Positions 18,519 through 27,633 are shown, counted from the stretch's first letter. The stretch is 64,000 nucleotides of DNA from Nocardioides renjunii (GCF_034661175.1 NZ_CP141058.1:1736001-1800000), one strand, 5' to 3'. Translations and numbers: made by a program. Notes: generated by a model not told the origin, from the letters alone.

Positions 18519-19685
18519 ATGAAGGCTGTCGTCTATCAGGGACCCCGCGACGTTGCGGTCACGGATGTTCCCGACGCCGAGATCGAGCGACCGACCGATG
18601 TGCTGGTCAGGATGACCACGACCAACATCTGCGGCTCGGACCTGCACATGTACGAAGGACGGACCTCCTTCGAGGAGGGCCGGACGTTCGGGCACGAGAA
18701 CATGGGGGAGGTCGTGGAGGTCGGCCAGGGTGTGGAGAAGGTGAAGGTCGGGGACCGGGTCGTGTTGCCGTTCAACATCTCGTGCGGATTCTGCAAGAAC
18801 TGCGAACGCGGGCTGACGAACTACTGCCTGACCACCCAGCCGGAGCCATCGTTCGCGGGCGCGGCCTACGGGTTCGCCGACATGGGCCCGTACGGCGGCG
18901 GCCAGGCGGAGCTTCTCCGGGTGCCCTTCGGCGACCACAATGCGCTGCGCCTGGGTGAGGACGCGGAGGAGAAGGAGAACGACTACGTCATGCTCTCCGA
19001 CATCTTCCCCACCGGATACCACGCCACCGAGATGGCCGGTGTGATCCCGGGCGACAGTGTGGTGATCGCCGGGGCCGGGCCGGTGGGACTGATGGCCGCC
19101 CTGTCCGCGACGATCAAGGGCGCCGCCAAGGTGATGGTCGTCGATCGCCACCCCGACCGACTCGCGCTGGCCGAGCAGATCGGTGCCATCGCCATCGACG
19201 ACTCGAAGACCGACCCCGTGCAGGCCGTGCTGGACCAGACCATGGGGCTCGGGGCGGACCGTGGCTGCGAGTGCGTGGGCTATCAGGCCCACGATCCGCA
19301 GGGCAACGAGGATCCGGCGGCGACCTTGAACATGCTGATCAACTCGGTCCGTTTCACTGGAGGGATCGGCACTGTCGGCGTGTTCGTTCCGCAGGACCCC
19401 GGGGGGAAGGACGAGCTGGCCAAGCAGGGCAAGGTGGCCGTCGACTTCGGTATGCACTGGTTCAAGGGCCAGACCATGGGCAACGGTCAGTGCCCGGTCA
19501 AGAAGTACAACCGTCGCCTGCGGGACCTGATCGCGGCCGGCAAGGCGACGCCTTCCTGGATCGTGTCGCACGAGATCTCGCTGGACCAGGCGGCCGACGC
19601 CTACAAGAACTTCGACTCCCGGTCCGAGGGCTGGACCAAGGTCGTCATCAAGCCCGGAATGTCGACCGGGAAGAAGGCGAGCTGA
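18519..19685 (+). CDS. Zinc-dependent alcohol dehydrogenase, formaldehyde-dehydrogenase-like
   Basis: A 388-residue MDR enzyme of the glutathione-independent formaldehyde dehydrogenase type. Catalytic zinc ligands are in NICGSDLHMYEG (Cys) and FGHENMGEV (His, Glu). The structural zinc site is CGFCKNCERGLTNYC with four Cys. The Rossmann motif is GAGPVGLMAA, followed by VVDRHPDRLALA. The long insertion near YGFADMGPYGGGQAE is usual for this branch, which often keeps NAD tightly bound. Likely reaction: oxidation or dismutation of short aldehydes. It is the first gene of a run that continues with PfpI 1 bp after its stop. Confidence 0.9.
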   Translation: MKAVVYQGPRDVAVTDVPDAEIERPTDVLVRMTTTNICGSDLHMYEGRTSFEEGRTFGHENMGEVVEVGQGVEKVKVGDRVVLPFNISCGFCKNCERGLTNYCLTTQPEPSFAGAAYGFADMGPYGGGQAELLRVPFGDHNALRLGEDAEEKENDYVMLSDIFPTGYHATEMAGVIPGDSVVIAGAGPVGLMAALSATIKGAAKVMVVDRHPDRLALAEQIGAIAIDDSKTDPVQAVLDQTMGLGADRGCECVGYQAHDPQGNEDPAATLNMLINSVRFTGGIGTVGVFVPQDPGGKDELAKQGKVAVDFGMHWFKGQTMGNGQCPVKKYNRRLRDLIAAGKATPSWIVSHEISLDQAADAYKNFDSRSEGWTKVVIKPGMSTGKKAS

Positions 19686-19686
19686 C

Positions 19687-20259
19687 ATGGCCGAGACCTT
19701 GCAGGGCAGGAGGGTCGCGATACTTGCCGCAGACGGCGTGGAACGCGTCGAGCTCGAGCAGCCCCGCGAGGCACTGGACCAGGCGGGCGCCCAGACCGAC
19801 CTGCTGTCCATCCATGACGGTGAGATCAAGGCCCGCGAGAACGACCTGGACGCAGCGGGCACCTTCATCGTCGACGGACTGGTCACCGACGCCTTCGTGG
19901 GCGACTACGACGCACTTCTACTTCCCGGCGGCACGGTGAACCCCGACCAGCTCCGGGTCGACCGGGACGCGGTCGCGTTCGTCCGCGATTTCGTCCGCAG
20001 CGGCAAACCCGTCGCGGCGATCTGCCACGGCCCCTGGACATTGATCGAGGCCGGCGTGGTCACGGGTCGCACCCTGACGTCTTACCCGAGCATCCGCACC
20101 GACCTGCGCAACGCCGGCGCCGAGGTCCTCGACCAGGAAGTCGTGGTCGAGGGGAATCTGACCACCAGCCGATCACCCGATGACCTACCCGCGTTCTGCG
20201 CCACGGTCGTGGCGGAATTCGCCGCCGCCAACTCGACTCAGGAAACGGTGGGGTCGTGA
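19687..20259 (+). CDS. DJ-1/PfpI family protein (type 1 glutamine amidotransferase-like)
   Basis: A 190-residue protein. The nucleophile elbow is AAICHGPWTLIEAG, with the family's conserved Cys and following His. The upstream Glu-bearing loop is DALLLPGGTVNPDQLR. Members include the YhbO/PfpI proteins linked to carbonyl stress, glyoxalase or deglycase activities (debated in the literature). It follows the dehydrogenase by 1 bp and overlaps the next gene in a GTGA junction. This suggests a shared role in dealing with reactive aldehydes (inference). Confidence 0.9.
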   Translation: MAETLQGRRVAILAADGVERVELEQPREALDQAGAQTDLLSIHDGEIKARENDLDAAGTFIVDGLVTDAFVGDYDALLLPGGTVNPDQLRVDRDAVAFVRDFVRSGKPVAAICHGPWTLIEAGVVTGRTLTSYPSIRTDLRNAGAEVLDQEVVVEGNLTTSRSPDDLPAFCATVVAEFAAANSTQETVGS

Positions 20260-20558
20260 GCGTGACCAAGGGTTTGTTGGTCAGGTTCGACGCGCTGCCC
20301 GGCAAGGAGGACGAGGTGGTGGAATTTCTCGACGCCGGCCTCGGGCTGGTCGAGCAGGAGCCGGCAACCATCGCGTGGTTCGCCATCCGGCTCGGGCCGT
20401 CCTCGTTCGGGATCTTCGACGTGTTCCCCGACGACGCCGGCCGCGACACGCACCTGTCCGGCCCGGTCGCTGCAGCCCTCGGCGAGCAGACCGGCGCGTT
20501 GTTCTCCGAACCCACGATCGAGAAGCTCGACGTACAGGCCTCCAAGCTCCCCAGCTGA
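20256..20558 (+). CDS. Antibiotic biosynthesis monooxygenase (ABM)-domain protein
   Basis: A 100-residue ferredoxin-like alpha+beta protein of the ABM superfamily: GLLVRFDALPGKEDEVVEFL at the start, then ATIAWFAIRLGPSSFGIFDVF and a short HL element in DTHLSGPVAAAL. ABM dimers can oxidise quinols or act as non-catalytic partners; no cofactor site can be read. GTG 20256 overlaps the PfpI stop (GTGA), so it is translationally coupled to it. Confidence 0.82.
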   Translation: MSVTKGLLVRFDALPGKEDEVVEFLDAGLGLVEQEPATIAWFAIRLGPSSFGIFDVFPDDAGRDTHLSGPVAAALGEQTGALFSEPTIEKLDVQASKLPS

Positions 20559-20630
20559 GGCACGGCCCCCGACACGGGCACGAGCAGACAGGCTGCAGCA
20601 CGAGTGCGCCGACGTCGCCGCACGCAACGT

Positions 20631-20684
20631 ATGGACGACGGCTGGTCCGAGGTCGTCCTCCGGCCCGGCCTCACCGGCGCGTGA
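20631..20684 (+). pseudogene. Possible relic of a dehydrogenase C-terminus
   Basis: A short frame reads MDDGWSEVVLRPGLTGA and then stops. This resembles the last residues of the nearby dehydrogenase (SRSEGWTKVVIKPGMS at 19615-19670). It may be the tail of a third, deleted dehydrogenase gene. The match is short and could be chance. Confidence 0.35.
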
Positions 20685-20722
20685 CAGCGCCGGCCCTCCC
20701 AACACTCACGAGCGAGGTAGAC

Positions 20723-21223
20723 ATGACAGACGAGCTGAACGGCACAGGCGGGGCGATGAGCAAGGTCAGGGAGGCCGCACGAGGCGTCGTGAGCCGACTG
20801 CAGCAGACCCTCGCCGAGACCCCCGTCGCGATGGACGACGAGGCGCGGTCACGGTGGCGCAGCGTCACCATCAACCGCAGACAGGACGAGGTCATGCCCA
20901 GCGGGAAGCTGCCCGGCCCGCTGGCGGCGCTGGGCGACTCGGTCGAGGTCGAGGTCCGCCCGGCGCCGGGAGGGAAGGGCACCGAGCTGGCCGCCCGGCT
21001 CCGGACAGCAGGACCGACCGGCCCACGTTCAGTGCCTGCCTCCAGCGAAGACGAGGATCCGCGCGAGCGGGTCCGCTCGGCGTTGCGCGAGGCCAAGCAG
21101 TTGATCGAGGTCGGGGAGGTGCTGCGGGTCGATCCCGCCCCGCACGGCCACCGGCCGCCAACGCCGGGCGGCAAGCTCGTCGAGTCCGCGACCCGGCACG
21201 CGGGTGGGGAGGGAGTGCTGTGA
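20723..21223 (+). CDS. Conserved hypothetical protein coupled to alcohol dehydrogenase
   Basis: A 166-residue soluble protein with no catalytic motif that I can read. A helical N-terminus (SKVREAARGVVSRLQQTL) leads to a beta-rich block containing WRSVTINRRQDEV and LGDSVEVEVRPAPGGKGTELAARL, which recalls SRPBCC-type small domains. A helix RVRSALREAKQLIEVGEVL follows, with a basic tail. GAGGTAG stands before ATG 20723. Its TGA overlaps the GTG of the next dehydrogenase (21220-21223), so the two are coupled. It may be an accessory or regulatory protein of that enzyme. Confidence 0.7.
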   Translation: MTDELNGTGGAMSKVREAARGVVSRLQQTLAETPVAMDDEARSRWRSVTINRRQDEVMPSGKLPGPLAALGDSVEVEVRPAPGGKGTELAARLRTAGPTGPRSVPASSEDEDPRERVRSALREAKQLIEVGEVLRVDPAPHGHRPPTPGGKLVESATRHAGGEGVL

Positions 21224-22425
21224 AGGCGCTGTGCTGGACCGGGGTGAACGAGACGTCAGTGGAGTCGGTCGACGAGCCGACGATCCTCAACGACCGCGAC
21301 ATCATCGTGAAGGTAGGGCTGAGCACCACGTGCGGCTCGGACCTGCACCTGCTCGGCGGGTACATCCCGGCGATGCGGGCCGGGGACGTGTTGGGGCACG
21401 AGTTCATGGGCGAGGTCGTCGAGGTCGGAAAGGCCGTCCGCACCCATCAGGTGGGTGACCGGGTCACGGTCTGCTCGTTCATCGCGTGCGGGCAGTGCTG
21501 GTACTGCTCCCAGGAGCTGTTCTCGCTGTGCGACAACGGCAACCCGAACCCAGCTCTGACCGAGGGGATGTGGGGCAGCTCGATCGGTGGCTGCTTCGCC
21601 TACAGCCACGCGCTCGGCGGCTTCGCCGGCAGCCACGCCGAGTACGTGCGGGTGCCGTACGCCGACCAGGGTGCGTTCACCGTGCCGGACGGGGTCTCGG
21701 ACATGTCGGCGCTGTTCGCCTCGGATGCCGCCCCGACGGGCTGGACCGGCGCTGACGGGGCCGGGATCACCCCGGGAGACACGGTCGCGGTGTGGGGCGC
21801 CGGCGGGGTGGGGCAGATGGCCGCGCGCGGAGCGATGTTGATGGGCGCCGAGCAGGTCATCGTCATCGACCGGCTCCCCGAGCGTCTCGAACAGGTCAGG
21901 CAGCACATCGGTGCGGAGACCTTGGACTACACCGAGGAGAACATCGTCGCCGAGCTCAAGGAGCGCACCGGTGGCCGTGGTCCGGACGTGGTCATCGAGG
22001 CAGTCGGGATGGAGGCCCACGGCGCTGGCGCGGTCGGTGGGCCGATGTACCTCTACGACCAGGTCAAGCAGCAGCTGCGGCTGCAGACTGACCGGCCTAC
22101 TGCGCTTCGCGAAGCGATCTATGCCTGCCGCAAGGGCGGCAACGTGTTCATCCTCGGCGTCTTCGGTGGGGTCGTCGACAAGTTCCCCGTGGGCGCGATG
22201 ATGAACAAGGCCCTCACCGTGCGCGGGGCGCAGCAGCACGGTCACCGCTACATCCCCCGGATCCTGCAGCACATCGCCGACGGTGAGCTCAGCACCGAGC
22301 ACCTCGCCACGCACGTGATGCCGCTGGACCAGGGGCCGCAGGGTTATCAGATGTTCAAGGAGAAGCAGGACGGCTGCGTGCGCGCGGTCTTCCAGCCCCA
22401 TGCGACGACCGGCTCGCCGTCATGA
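21220..22425 (+). CDS. Zinc-dependent alcohol dehydrogenase (second copy)
   Basis: A 401-residue MDR enzyme. Catalytic zinc ligands are in TTCGSDLHLLGG and LGHEFMGEVVEVG; the structural zinc loop is CGQCWYCSQELFSLC with four Cys. The Rossmann motif GAGGVGQMAA is followed by VIVIDRLPERLEQ. It is only moderately like the enzyme at 18519, so the two are old paralogs rather than a recent duplication. GTG 21220 is chosen because it starts the usual (M)KALCWTG N-terminus and overlaps the preceding stop. Confidence 0.9.
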   Translation: MKALCWTGVNETSVESVDEPTILNDRDIIVKVGLSTTCGSDLHLLGGYIPAMRAGDVLGHEFMGEVVEVGKAVRTHQVGDRVTVCSFIACGQCWYCSQELFSLCDNGNPNPALTEGMWGSSIGGCFAYSHALGGFAGSHAEYVRVPYADQGAFTVPDGVSDMSALFASDAAPTGWTGADGAGITPGDTVAVWGAGGVGQMAARGAMLMGAEQVIVIDRLPERLEQVRQHIGAETLDYTEENIVAELKERTGGRGPDVVIEAVGMEAHGAGAVGGPMYLYDQVKQQLRLQTDRPTALREAIYACRKGGNVFILGVFGGVVDKFPVGAMMNKALTVRGAQQHGHRYIPRILQHIADGELSTEHLATHVMPLDQGPQGYQMFKEKQDGCVRAVFQPHATTGSPS

Positions 22426-22488
22426 CCCGCACCGACGGTCACACGTGACCAGACCGTCTGCCGGGGCGGCGCAGAAGCTCCACCTGCC

Positions 22489-23793
22489 GTGCGCGACAGC
22501 CTGTGGCTGGTGCCGTTGCTGTGCCTGCTCAGCGGCATCGGGCTGTGCATCGCCACCGCCGCGATCGACCGGGCCGCCGGCACGGCTCTGGTGCCGCACT
22601 GGGTGACGGGCGGACCTGCTGCGGCGCAGTCGGTGCTGAGCACGATCGTCACGTCGCTGGTCACGCTGATCACCCTCGTCCTGACGGTGATAACCGTGGC
22701 CGTGCAGCTGGCGATGGCCCAGTTCTCACCTCGGATTGTGGGAGCGTTGCTTCGAGACCGTCGGAGCCAGCTCACCCACGGCCTGTTCGCGGCCACCCTC
22801 GTCTACGCATTGCTCGCGATCCCGCAGGTCGACGACGTGGCCGCCGGCGGCGACGGCTACATGCCCGGGCTGACGATGCTGATCGCCTACCTGTTGATGC
22901 TGGCCAGCATCGTCGTCCTCGTGTTGTACGTCCACCACGCCGGTCAGACGCTGCGGGTCGCCGGGCTGATCGACCTGGTCGGTGACCACCTGCACGAGGA
23001 GCTGCACCGCGTCTACCCCGCCGACGCCGGCGCGCAGGCCGCCCCGGACCCGCAGGTGGTCACGGCACCGACACCGGGGGTCGTCGTGCGGATCGATGTG
23101 CCAGGGCTTGTTGATGCCGCCGCTGCCGCCGATTGCTCCCTGCAGCTGGTCCCGGCGATGGGCGACTTCGTTTGCGCTGGTGCGCCGCTGTTCCTCGTCG
23201 CCGCCGGGCACGGCGCACGGCTGGACCCCCGAGTTGCCGGCCTGGTGACACTAGGGAACGAGCGCTCCTACCCGGATGACCCGGCATATGGTTTCCGCCA
23301 GCTCGTGGACATCGCCGAGCGTGGGGTCTCCAGCCCCTTCGACGATCCCACCACCACCGTGCAGGCCATCGACCGGCTGCATGACGCGCTTCGCCAGCTG
23401 GCGACCCGCACGATCCCCACCGGCGAGCACCTCGACCACGACGGCATCGTGCGCCTCACCACACCCGCCCTGGACTGGACGGGCTACGTCCGGCTCACCT
23501 TCGACGAGCTCCGCCTCGCCGGAGCCAGCTCCCCGCAAGTCGCCCGCCGGCTACGCGCTGCGCTGGAGGATCTCCAGACCGTCGTACCTGGGACGCGGCG
23601 ACCCGAACTCGACCGTCAGCTCGAGCTGCTGACCCTGGGCGTGAAAAAGTCCTTCGAGAGCGACCGCGACGTCATCAACGCGCTCACAGCCGATCAGCAG
23701 GGCCTGGGCTCCGGTCCCGACCTGGTGCGAGACATGGACCGCCGACAGGACGATCGGTCGCGCGAAGCTGACATGCACCTCAGGCCATCGTGA
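22489..23793 (+). CDS. DUF2254 family membrane protein
   Basis: A 434-residue protein with about four N-terminal membrane helices (residues 1-170) and a large soluble C-terminal domain. The start LWLVPLLCLLSGIGLC, the segment ITVAVQLAMAQFSPRIVGALL and the phrase FGFRQLVDIAERG-like YGFRQLVDIAERGVSSPFDDP identify DUF2254. Its function is unknown. GTG 22489 is used because a stop at 22447 blocks longer frames. It lies 63 bp after the dehydrogenase and could be part of that run, and is convergent with the oxidoreductase at 23819. Confidence 0.85.
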   Translation: MRDSLWLVPLLCLLSGIGLCIATAAIDRAAGTALVPHWVTGGPAAAQSVLSTIVTSLVTLITLVLTVITVAVQLAMAQFSPRIVGALLRDRRSQLTHGLFAATLVYALLAIPQVDDVAAGGDGYMPGLTMLIAYLLMLASIVVLVLYVHHAGQTLRVAGLIDLVGDHLHEELHRVYPADAGAQAAPDPQVVTAPTPGVVVRIDVPGLVDAAAAADCSLQLVPAMGDFVCAGAPLFLVAAGHGARLDPRVAGLVTLGNERSYPDDPAYGFRQLVDIAERGVSSPFDDPTTTVQAIDRLHDALRQLATRTIPTGEHLDHDGIVRLTTPALDWTGYVRLTFDELRLAGASSPQVARRLRAALEDLQTVVPGTRRPELDRQLELLTLGVKKSFESDRDVINALTADQQGLGSGPDLVRDMDRRQDDRSREADMHLRPS

Positions 23794-23818
23794 CCGGTGA
23801 GGGATCGTTGGCTCAGAA

Positions 23819-24811
23819 CTACTGCTGGGGTGCGCCGAGGCGCGCCTCGGGCATGAGCTCGGCGGCGAGACCGTCGCCGATCGCGGCCCGGGCGAGGGCA
23901 CGCCCCAGCGAGGGCGCCTGCTTGAAGAGATCGTGACCGGCCACGAAGAGGACTCGACCTGCCTCCCACACGGCCACGCCGTCCTCACTCCACGGAAGGT
24001 CGGTCACCCAGCAGTGGACGAACTCGCGCGGCGCCGCGTAGACGCCGACCGCGCCGAAGTCGCCGCTGCCGTCCTGCAGGCACGCGACCCGCGCCGGGGC
24101 GGCGCCTTTCACGGCGAAGGTCAACCGCACGTGTGCGGCCAGCCGGACTGGCAACGAAAGGCCGACGCTCCGCGCCTGGCGTGCGGTCTCGCGACCAGCG
24201 CACACGACGACATTCGAGTAGACAGCGCAGTCGGTGACGCTGCGCACCTCGACCGTGCCAACGCCGCGGGGTTCGATGGACACCACCTCGCCGGTCATCA
24301 CGGCGTCCCCGAGCTCACCCGCGAGCGCTTTGATCGCGGCGCGAGTACGGATCGCGCCGCCCGCCTCGTCGAACATCGCCGGTCCGGAGTATCCAGCAAG
24401 CAGCGGCATTCGCTCAGCGAGCTCGTCTGACCCGATCGCGCGCGCGGCCACGCCGCCGACACGGTCCAGCACACGCAGCCGCGCGAGCGCGCTCGCGCCG
24501 ATCGCCACCGCACCATCTGACGAGACCAGCTCGACGTCGAACCGTTCGGCCCAGTCAGCCCACACTGCGCGGCTCTCGCGCGCGAACGCGACGAGCCGCG
24601 GGTCGTCGTGCGCATGCCGGAAGATCCGCGACTCGCCGGCGGACTGTCCCTGGCCGGGCAGACCGGTCTCGTACAGACGCACGCTGACGCCCTGCTCGCG
24701 GAGCGCGTACGCAGTGGAGAGGCCAACAATGCCGCCTCCGATCCACGGACGCCGAAGGGACGCCGTCGAGCTGCGGTTCAGCCAACACCCCGCCGGCGCG
24801 GCTGGGGACAC
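23819..24811 (-). CDS. FAD-dependent (DAO-type) oxidoreductase with abnormal N-terminus
   Basis: A 330-residue flavoprotein of the glycine oxidase/sarcosine oxidase family. The dinucleotide fold reads WIGGGIVGLSTAYAL, then GQGQSAGESRIFRHAHDD. The C-terminal FAD segment is GRVLFVAGHDLFKQAPSLG. The first strand normally begins within a few residues of the start (such as VAVIGGG), but here it is preceded by 23 unrelated residues (GTG 24811, then SSTASLRRP) and the strand is disrupted. The gene may be truncated at its 5' end, perhaps by a deletion that also affected the tail of the uvrA-like gene. Activity is doubtful. Confidence 0.68.
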   Translation of the reverse strand: MSPAAPAGCWLNRSSTASLRRPWIGGGIVGLSTAYALREQGVSVRLYETGLPGQGQSAGESRIFRHAHDDPRLVAFARESRAVWADWAERFDVELVSSDGAVAIGASALARLRVLDRVGGVAARAIGSDELAERMPLLAGYSGPAMFDEAGGAIRTRAAIKALAGELGDAVMTGEVVSIEPRGVGTVEVRSVTDCAVYSNVVVCAGRETARQARSVGLSLPVRLAAHVRLTFAVKGAAPARVACLQDGSGDFGAVGVYAAPREFVHCWVTDLPWSEDGVAVWEAGRVLFVAGHDLFKQAPSLGRALARAAIGDGLAAELMPEARLGAPQQ

Positions 24812-24865
24812 GTGCTCGCTTGTCCGGATCGGGCGTGGCCGAATGGTCGCTGCAGGCTCCTGCCT

Positions 24866-27388
24866 TCACCGCGCCGTGGGCGATGTCGCTGACGTTGGAC
24901 GGTGCGCAGTAGCTGCTGATGATGCTCGGGATCTTGCTGAGGAGTCTGCTCGGGGTCGACGGGCCAGTCGGCGCGCAAGGTACGGCGCGGTGGCGCTGCC
25001 CGCGGCCGAGGCGACGTCGGTGGGAGTGCCGGCGGCGACCACCCGTCCACCTGCATCGCCTCCGCCCGGACCGAGGTCGATGACCCAGTCGGCGGTGGCG
25101 ATGGTGTCGAGGTCGTGCTCGACGAGGACGACGGTGTTGCCGGCATCGACGAGCAGGTGGAGCTGTCGCAGCAGCAGGGCGATGTCGGCGGGGTGGAGGC
25201 CCGCCGTCGGTTCGTCGAGCAGGTACAGCGCGTGACCGCGGCGAGCGCGCTGCAGCTCGGTGGCCAGCTTGATGCGCTGCGCCTCACCGCCGCTGAGCTC
25301 TGTCGCGGGTTGGCCCAGCCGCAGGTACCCCAGCCCCACCTCGCGCAGCGTCTCGAGACTGCGGGAGGCGGCAGGGACGTCCGCGAGGAACCTCGCCGCG
25401 TCGTCGACCGTCATCGACAGCACGTCGGCCACGGTCTTGCCCTCGTAGGTCACCTCCAGCGTCTCGGCGTTGTAGCGGGAGCCATGACAGGTCGGGCACG
25501 CTGCGTAGGTTCCCGGCAGGAACAACAGCTCGACAGCCACGAAGCCCTCGCCCTGACAGGTCTCGCTCCGGCCCTCGGCGACGTTGAACGAGAACCGCCC
25601 GGCGCCGTAGCCACGGGCCTTTGCCTCGTCCGTCGCCGCGTACAGCTTGCGCACCGCGTCGAACATCCCGGTGTACGTCGCCAGGTTGGACCGCGGCGTA
25701 CGCCCGATGGGGCGCTGGTCCACCAGGACGAGACGGTCGAACGACTCGAGACCCGAGGCGTCCTCCACGTCGACCTCGAGATCGGCCTGGTCGGGGTCCT
25801 CGGGTGCCAGGCCCAGATGGCAGCGCACGAGCTCGGCGAGGACCTGCGTGACCAGCGTCGACTTCCCCGACCCGGAGACGCCGGTGACCGCTGTCAACAC
25901 GCAGAGCGGGATGTCGACCGAGACGTCGGTGAGGTTGTGGCGAGAGACGCCGCGCAGGTGCAGGTGGCCGTGCGGGGCCCGCGGGGTGTGGTCCAGGGGC
26001 TCGGCGCGCCCGAACAGGTACCTGCTGGTGGCGGACTCCTCGATCGCCTCCAGCCCGGCCACCGGGCCGCTGTAGAGCACCCGACCTCCGCCCTCCCCGG
26101 CGTCCGGTCCGATGTCGATGACCCAGTCGGCGCGTCGTACGACGTCCATGTCGTGCTCGACCACGAACAGCGTGTTGCCGGATGCCTTGAGCCGGGCCAA
26201 CACGTCGAGCAGCGGCTCGGCATCGGCTGGGTGCAGGCCGGCCGAGGGCTCGTCCAGCACGTAGACGACTCCGAACAGGCCGGACCGCAGCTGGGTCGCG
26301 ATGCGCAGGCGCTGTGCCTCACCGGGCGACAGGGTCGTCGAGGAGCGCCCGAGGCTGAGGTAGCCGAGGCCGAGGTCGAGCAGCACCTCGATGCGCGCGA
26401 CCAGGTCGGCGCAGATCCGCACCGCCACCTCGTTGGTCTCCTCGGGCAGCTCGGCGACGGGCCGCAGCACAGCGACCACTTCGGCGAACGACATCGCGTT
26501 GATCTCGGCGATGGACCACCCGGCGACCGTGACCGCGAGCGCCTCCGGCCGCAGCCCGCTGCCGAGACACTCGGGACATGACACGCTCCGCACGAACCGC
26601 AGCGCCCGTTCGCGCATCCGCTCGCTCGTCGAGTCGGCGAGCACGTGCATGACGTGCTTGCGGGCGCTCCAGAACTTCCCGTAGTAGCCGTGGTCGACCC
26701 GATCCCGTTGCGGCTTGATCAGCACCGATGGCTGCTCGTCGGTGTAGAGCAGCCAGTCCCGGTCCTTCTTCCTCAGCCTGCCCCACGGCTTCTCGATGTC
26801 GATGTCGAGACCACTCACGATGCTGCGCAGGTTGGCACCCTGCCAGGCACCGGGCCAGGCCGCGATCGCGCCCTCGCGGATGCTCAGCGACGGGTCCGGG
26901 ACGAGGAGGTCCTCGGCCACGTCGTGCACGACGCCCAGACCGTGGCAGCGCAGGCAGGCACCGGCGGCGGTGTTCGGCGAGAAGGCTTCGGCGGCCAGGT
27001 GCGCGGCACCCGACGGGTAGGTCCCTGCACGTGAGTAGAGCATTCGCAGGAGGTTCGACAGCGTCGTGATCGTGCCGACCGTCGACCGGGAGCTCGGCGC
27101 ACCGCGCCGCTGCTGGAGGGCCACGGCCGGCGGGAGTCCGGTGATCTCCTGCACGTGCGGCGCACCGACCTGTTGAAGCAGCCGACGGGCGTACGGCGCG
27201 ACCGACTCGAAGTAGCGGCGCTGCGCCTCGGCGTACAGCGTGCCGAACGCGAGCGACGACTTGCCGGAACCGGAGACGCCGGTGAACGCGACCATGGCGT
27301 CGCGCGGGATGTCGACGTCGACGTCGCGCAGGTTGTGCTCGCTCGCGCCCCGCACGTGCACGAAGGTGTCGCTCGGGTCATAGGTCAC
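24866..27388 (-). CDS. Excinuclease ABC subunit A-like protein, class II (UvrA2)
   Basis: An 840-residue tandem ABC ATPase of the UvrA superfamily. Walker A motifs are GVSGSGKSSLAFGTLYAEA and GVSGSGKSTLVTQVL; signatures are LSPGEAQRLRIATQL and LSGGEAQRIKLATEL; Walker B elements contain VLDEPSAGLHPAD and LLDEPTAGLHPAD. Zinc-type CxxC pairs are in CLRCHGLG, CPECLGSG and CPTCHGSR. It is shorter than housekeeping UvrA, as class II proteins lack part of the UvrB-binding region. These act in DNA damage tolerance or drug self-resistance. GTG 27388 follows an AGGAT sequence. The last about 35 residues are an unusual Ser/Arg/Ala-rich tail. Confidence 0.88.
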   Translation of the reverse strand: MTYDPSDTFVHVRGASEHNLRDVDVDIPRDAMVAFTGVSGSGKSSLAFGTLYAEAQRRYFESVAPYARRLLQQVGAPHVQEITGLPPAVALQQRRGAPSSRSTVGTITTLSNLLRMLYSRAGTYPSGAAHLAAEAFSPNTAAGACLRCHGLGVVHDVAEDLLVPDPSLSIREGAIAAWPGAWQGANLRSIVSGLDIDIEKPWGRLRKKDRDWLLYTDEQPSVLIKPQRDRVDHGYYGKFWSARKHVMHVLADSTSERMRERALRFVRSVSCPECLGSGLRPEALAVTVAGWSIAEINAMSFAEVVAVLRPVAELPEETNEVAVRICADLVARIEVLLDLGLGYLSLGRSSTTLSPGEAQRLRIATQLRSGLFGVVYVLDEPSAGLHPADAEPLLDVLARLKASGNTLFVVEHDMDVVRRADWVIDIGPDAGEGGGRVLYSGPVAGLEAIEESATSRYLFGRAEPLDHTPRAPHGHLHLRGVSRHNLTDVSVDIPLCVLTAVTGVSGSGKSTLVTQVLAELVRCHLGLAPEDPDQADLEVDVEDASGLESFDRLVLVDQRPIGRTPRSNLATYTGMFDAVRKLYAATDEAKARGYGAGRFSFNVAEGRSETCQGEGFVAVELLFLPGTYAACPTCHGSRYNAETLEVTYEGKTVADVLSMTVDDAARFLADVPAASRSLETLREVGLGYLRLGQPATELSGGEAQRIKLATELQRARRGHALYLLDEPTAGLHPADIALLLRQLHLLVDAGNTVVLVEHDLDTIATADWVIDLGPGGGDAGGRVVAAGTPTDVASAAGSATAPYLARRLARRPRADSSARSRASSAATAHRPTSATSPTAR

Positions 27389-27621
27389 GATCCATCCTGA
27401 CCCGCCGCACGCGTGAAGGAGAATCCTCTGAGATGCGCTCGGCATCGCGGTGCCGTTCGCTGATCCTGCGTGCCACGCCGGCCGCTGAAGCAACGGGCGG
27501 TGATGAGCCAGGGGTCGAACGGCGAACTGGGCGTGATTGACGCCTTCCATCACCTGCGCATCCAGCTCCGAGGTTGCCCGGCCGATGCGCCCGTGCACGT
27601 CAGATTCTGCATGTCAGTGCC

Positions 27622-27627
27622 TAGTCT
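27622..27627 (+). promoter_or_regulatory. -10 box of a leaderless promoter (DUF4186 gene)
   Basis: TAGTCT ends 6 nt before GTG 27634, placing transcription start at the start codon. Confidence 0.5.
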
Positions 27628-27633
27628 GGGGGA

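Noticed and set aside
24555-24869. Alternative frame as the true N-terminus of the DAO-type oxidoreductase
   Set aside because: Its translation upstream of the GGGIVG motif shows no beta strand or flavin-fold similarity in any frame.
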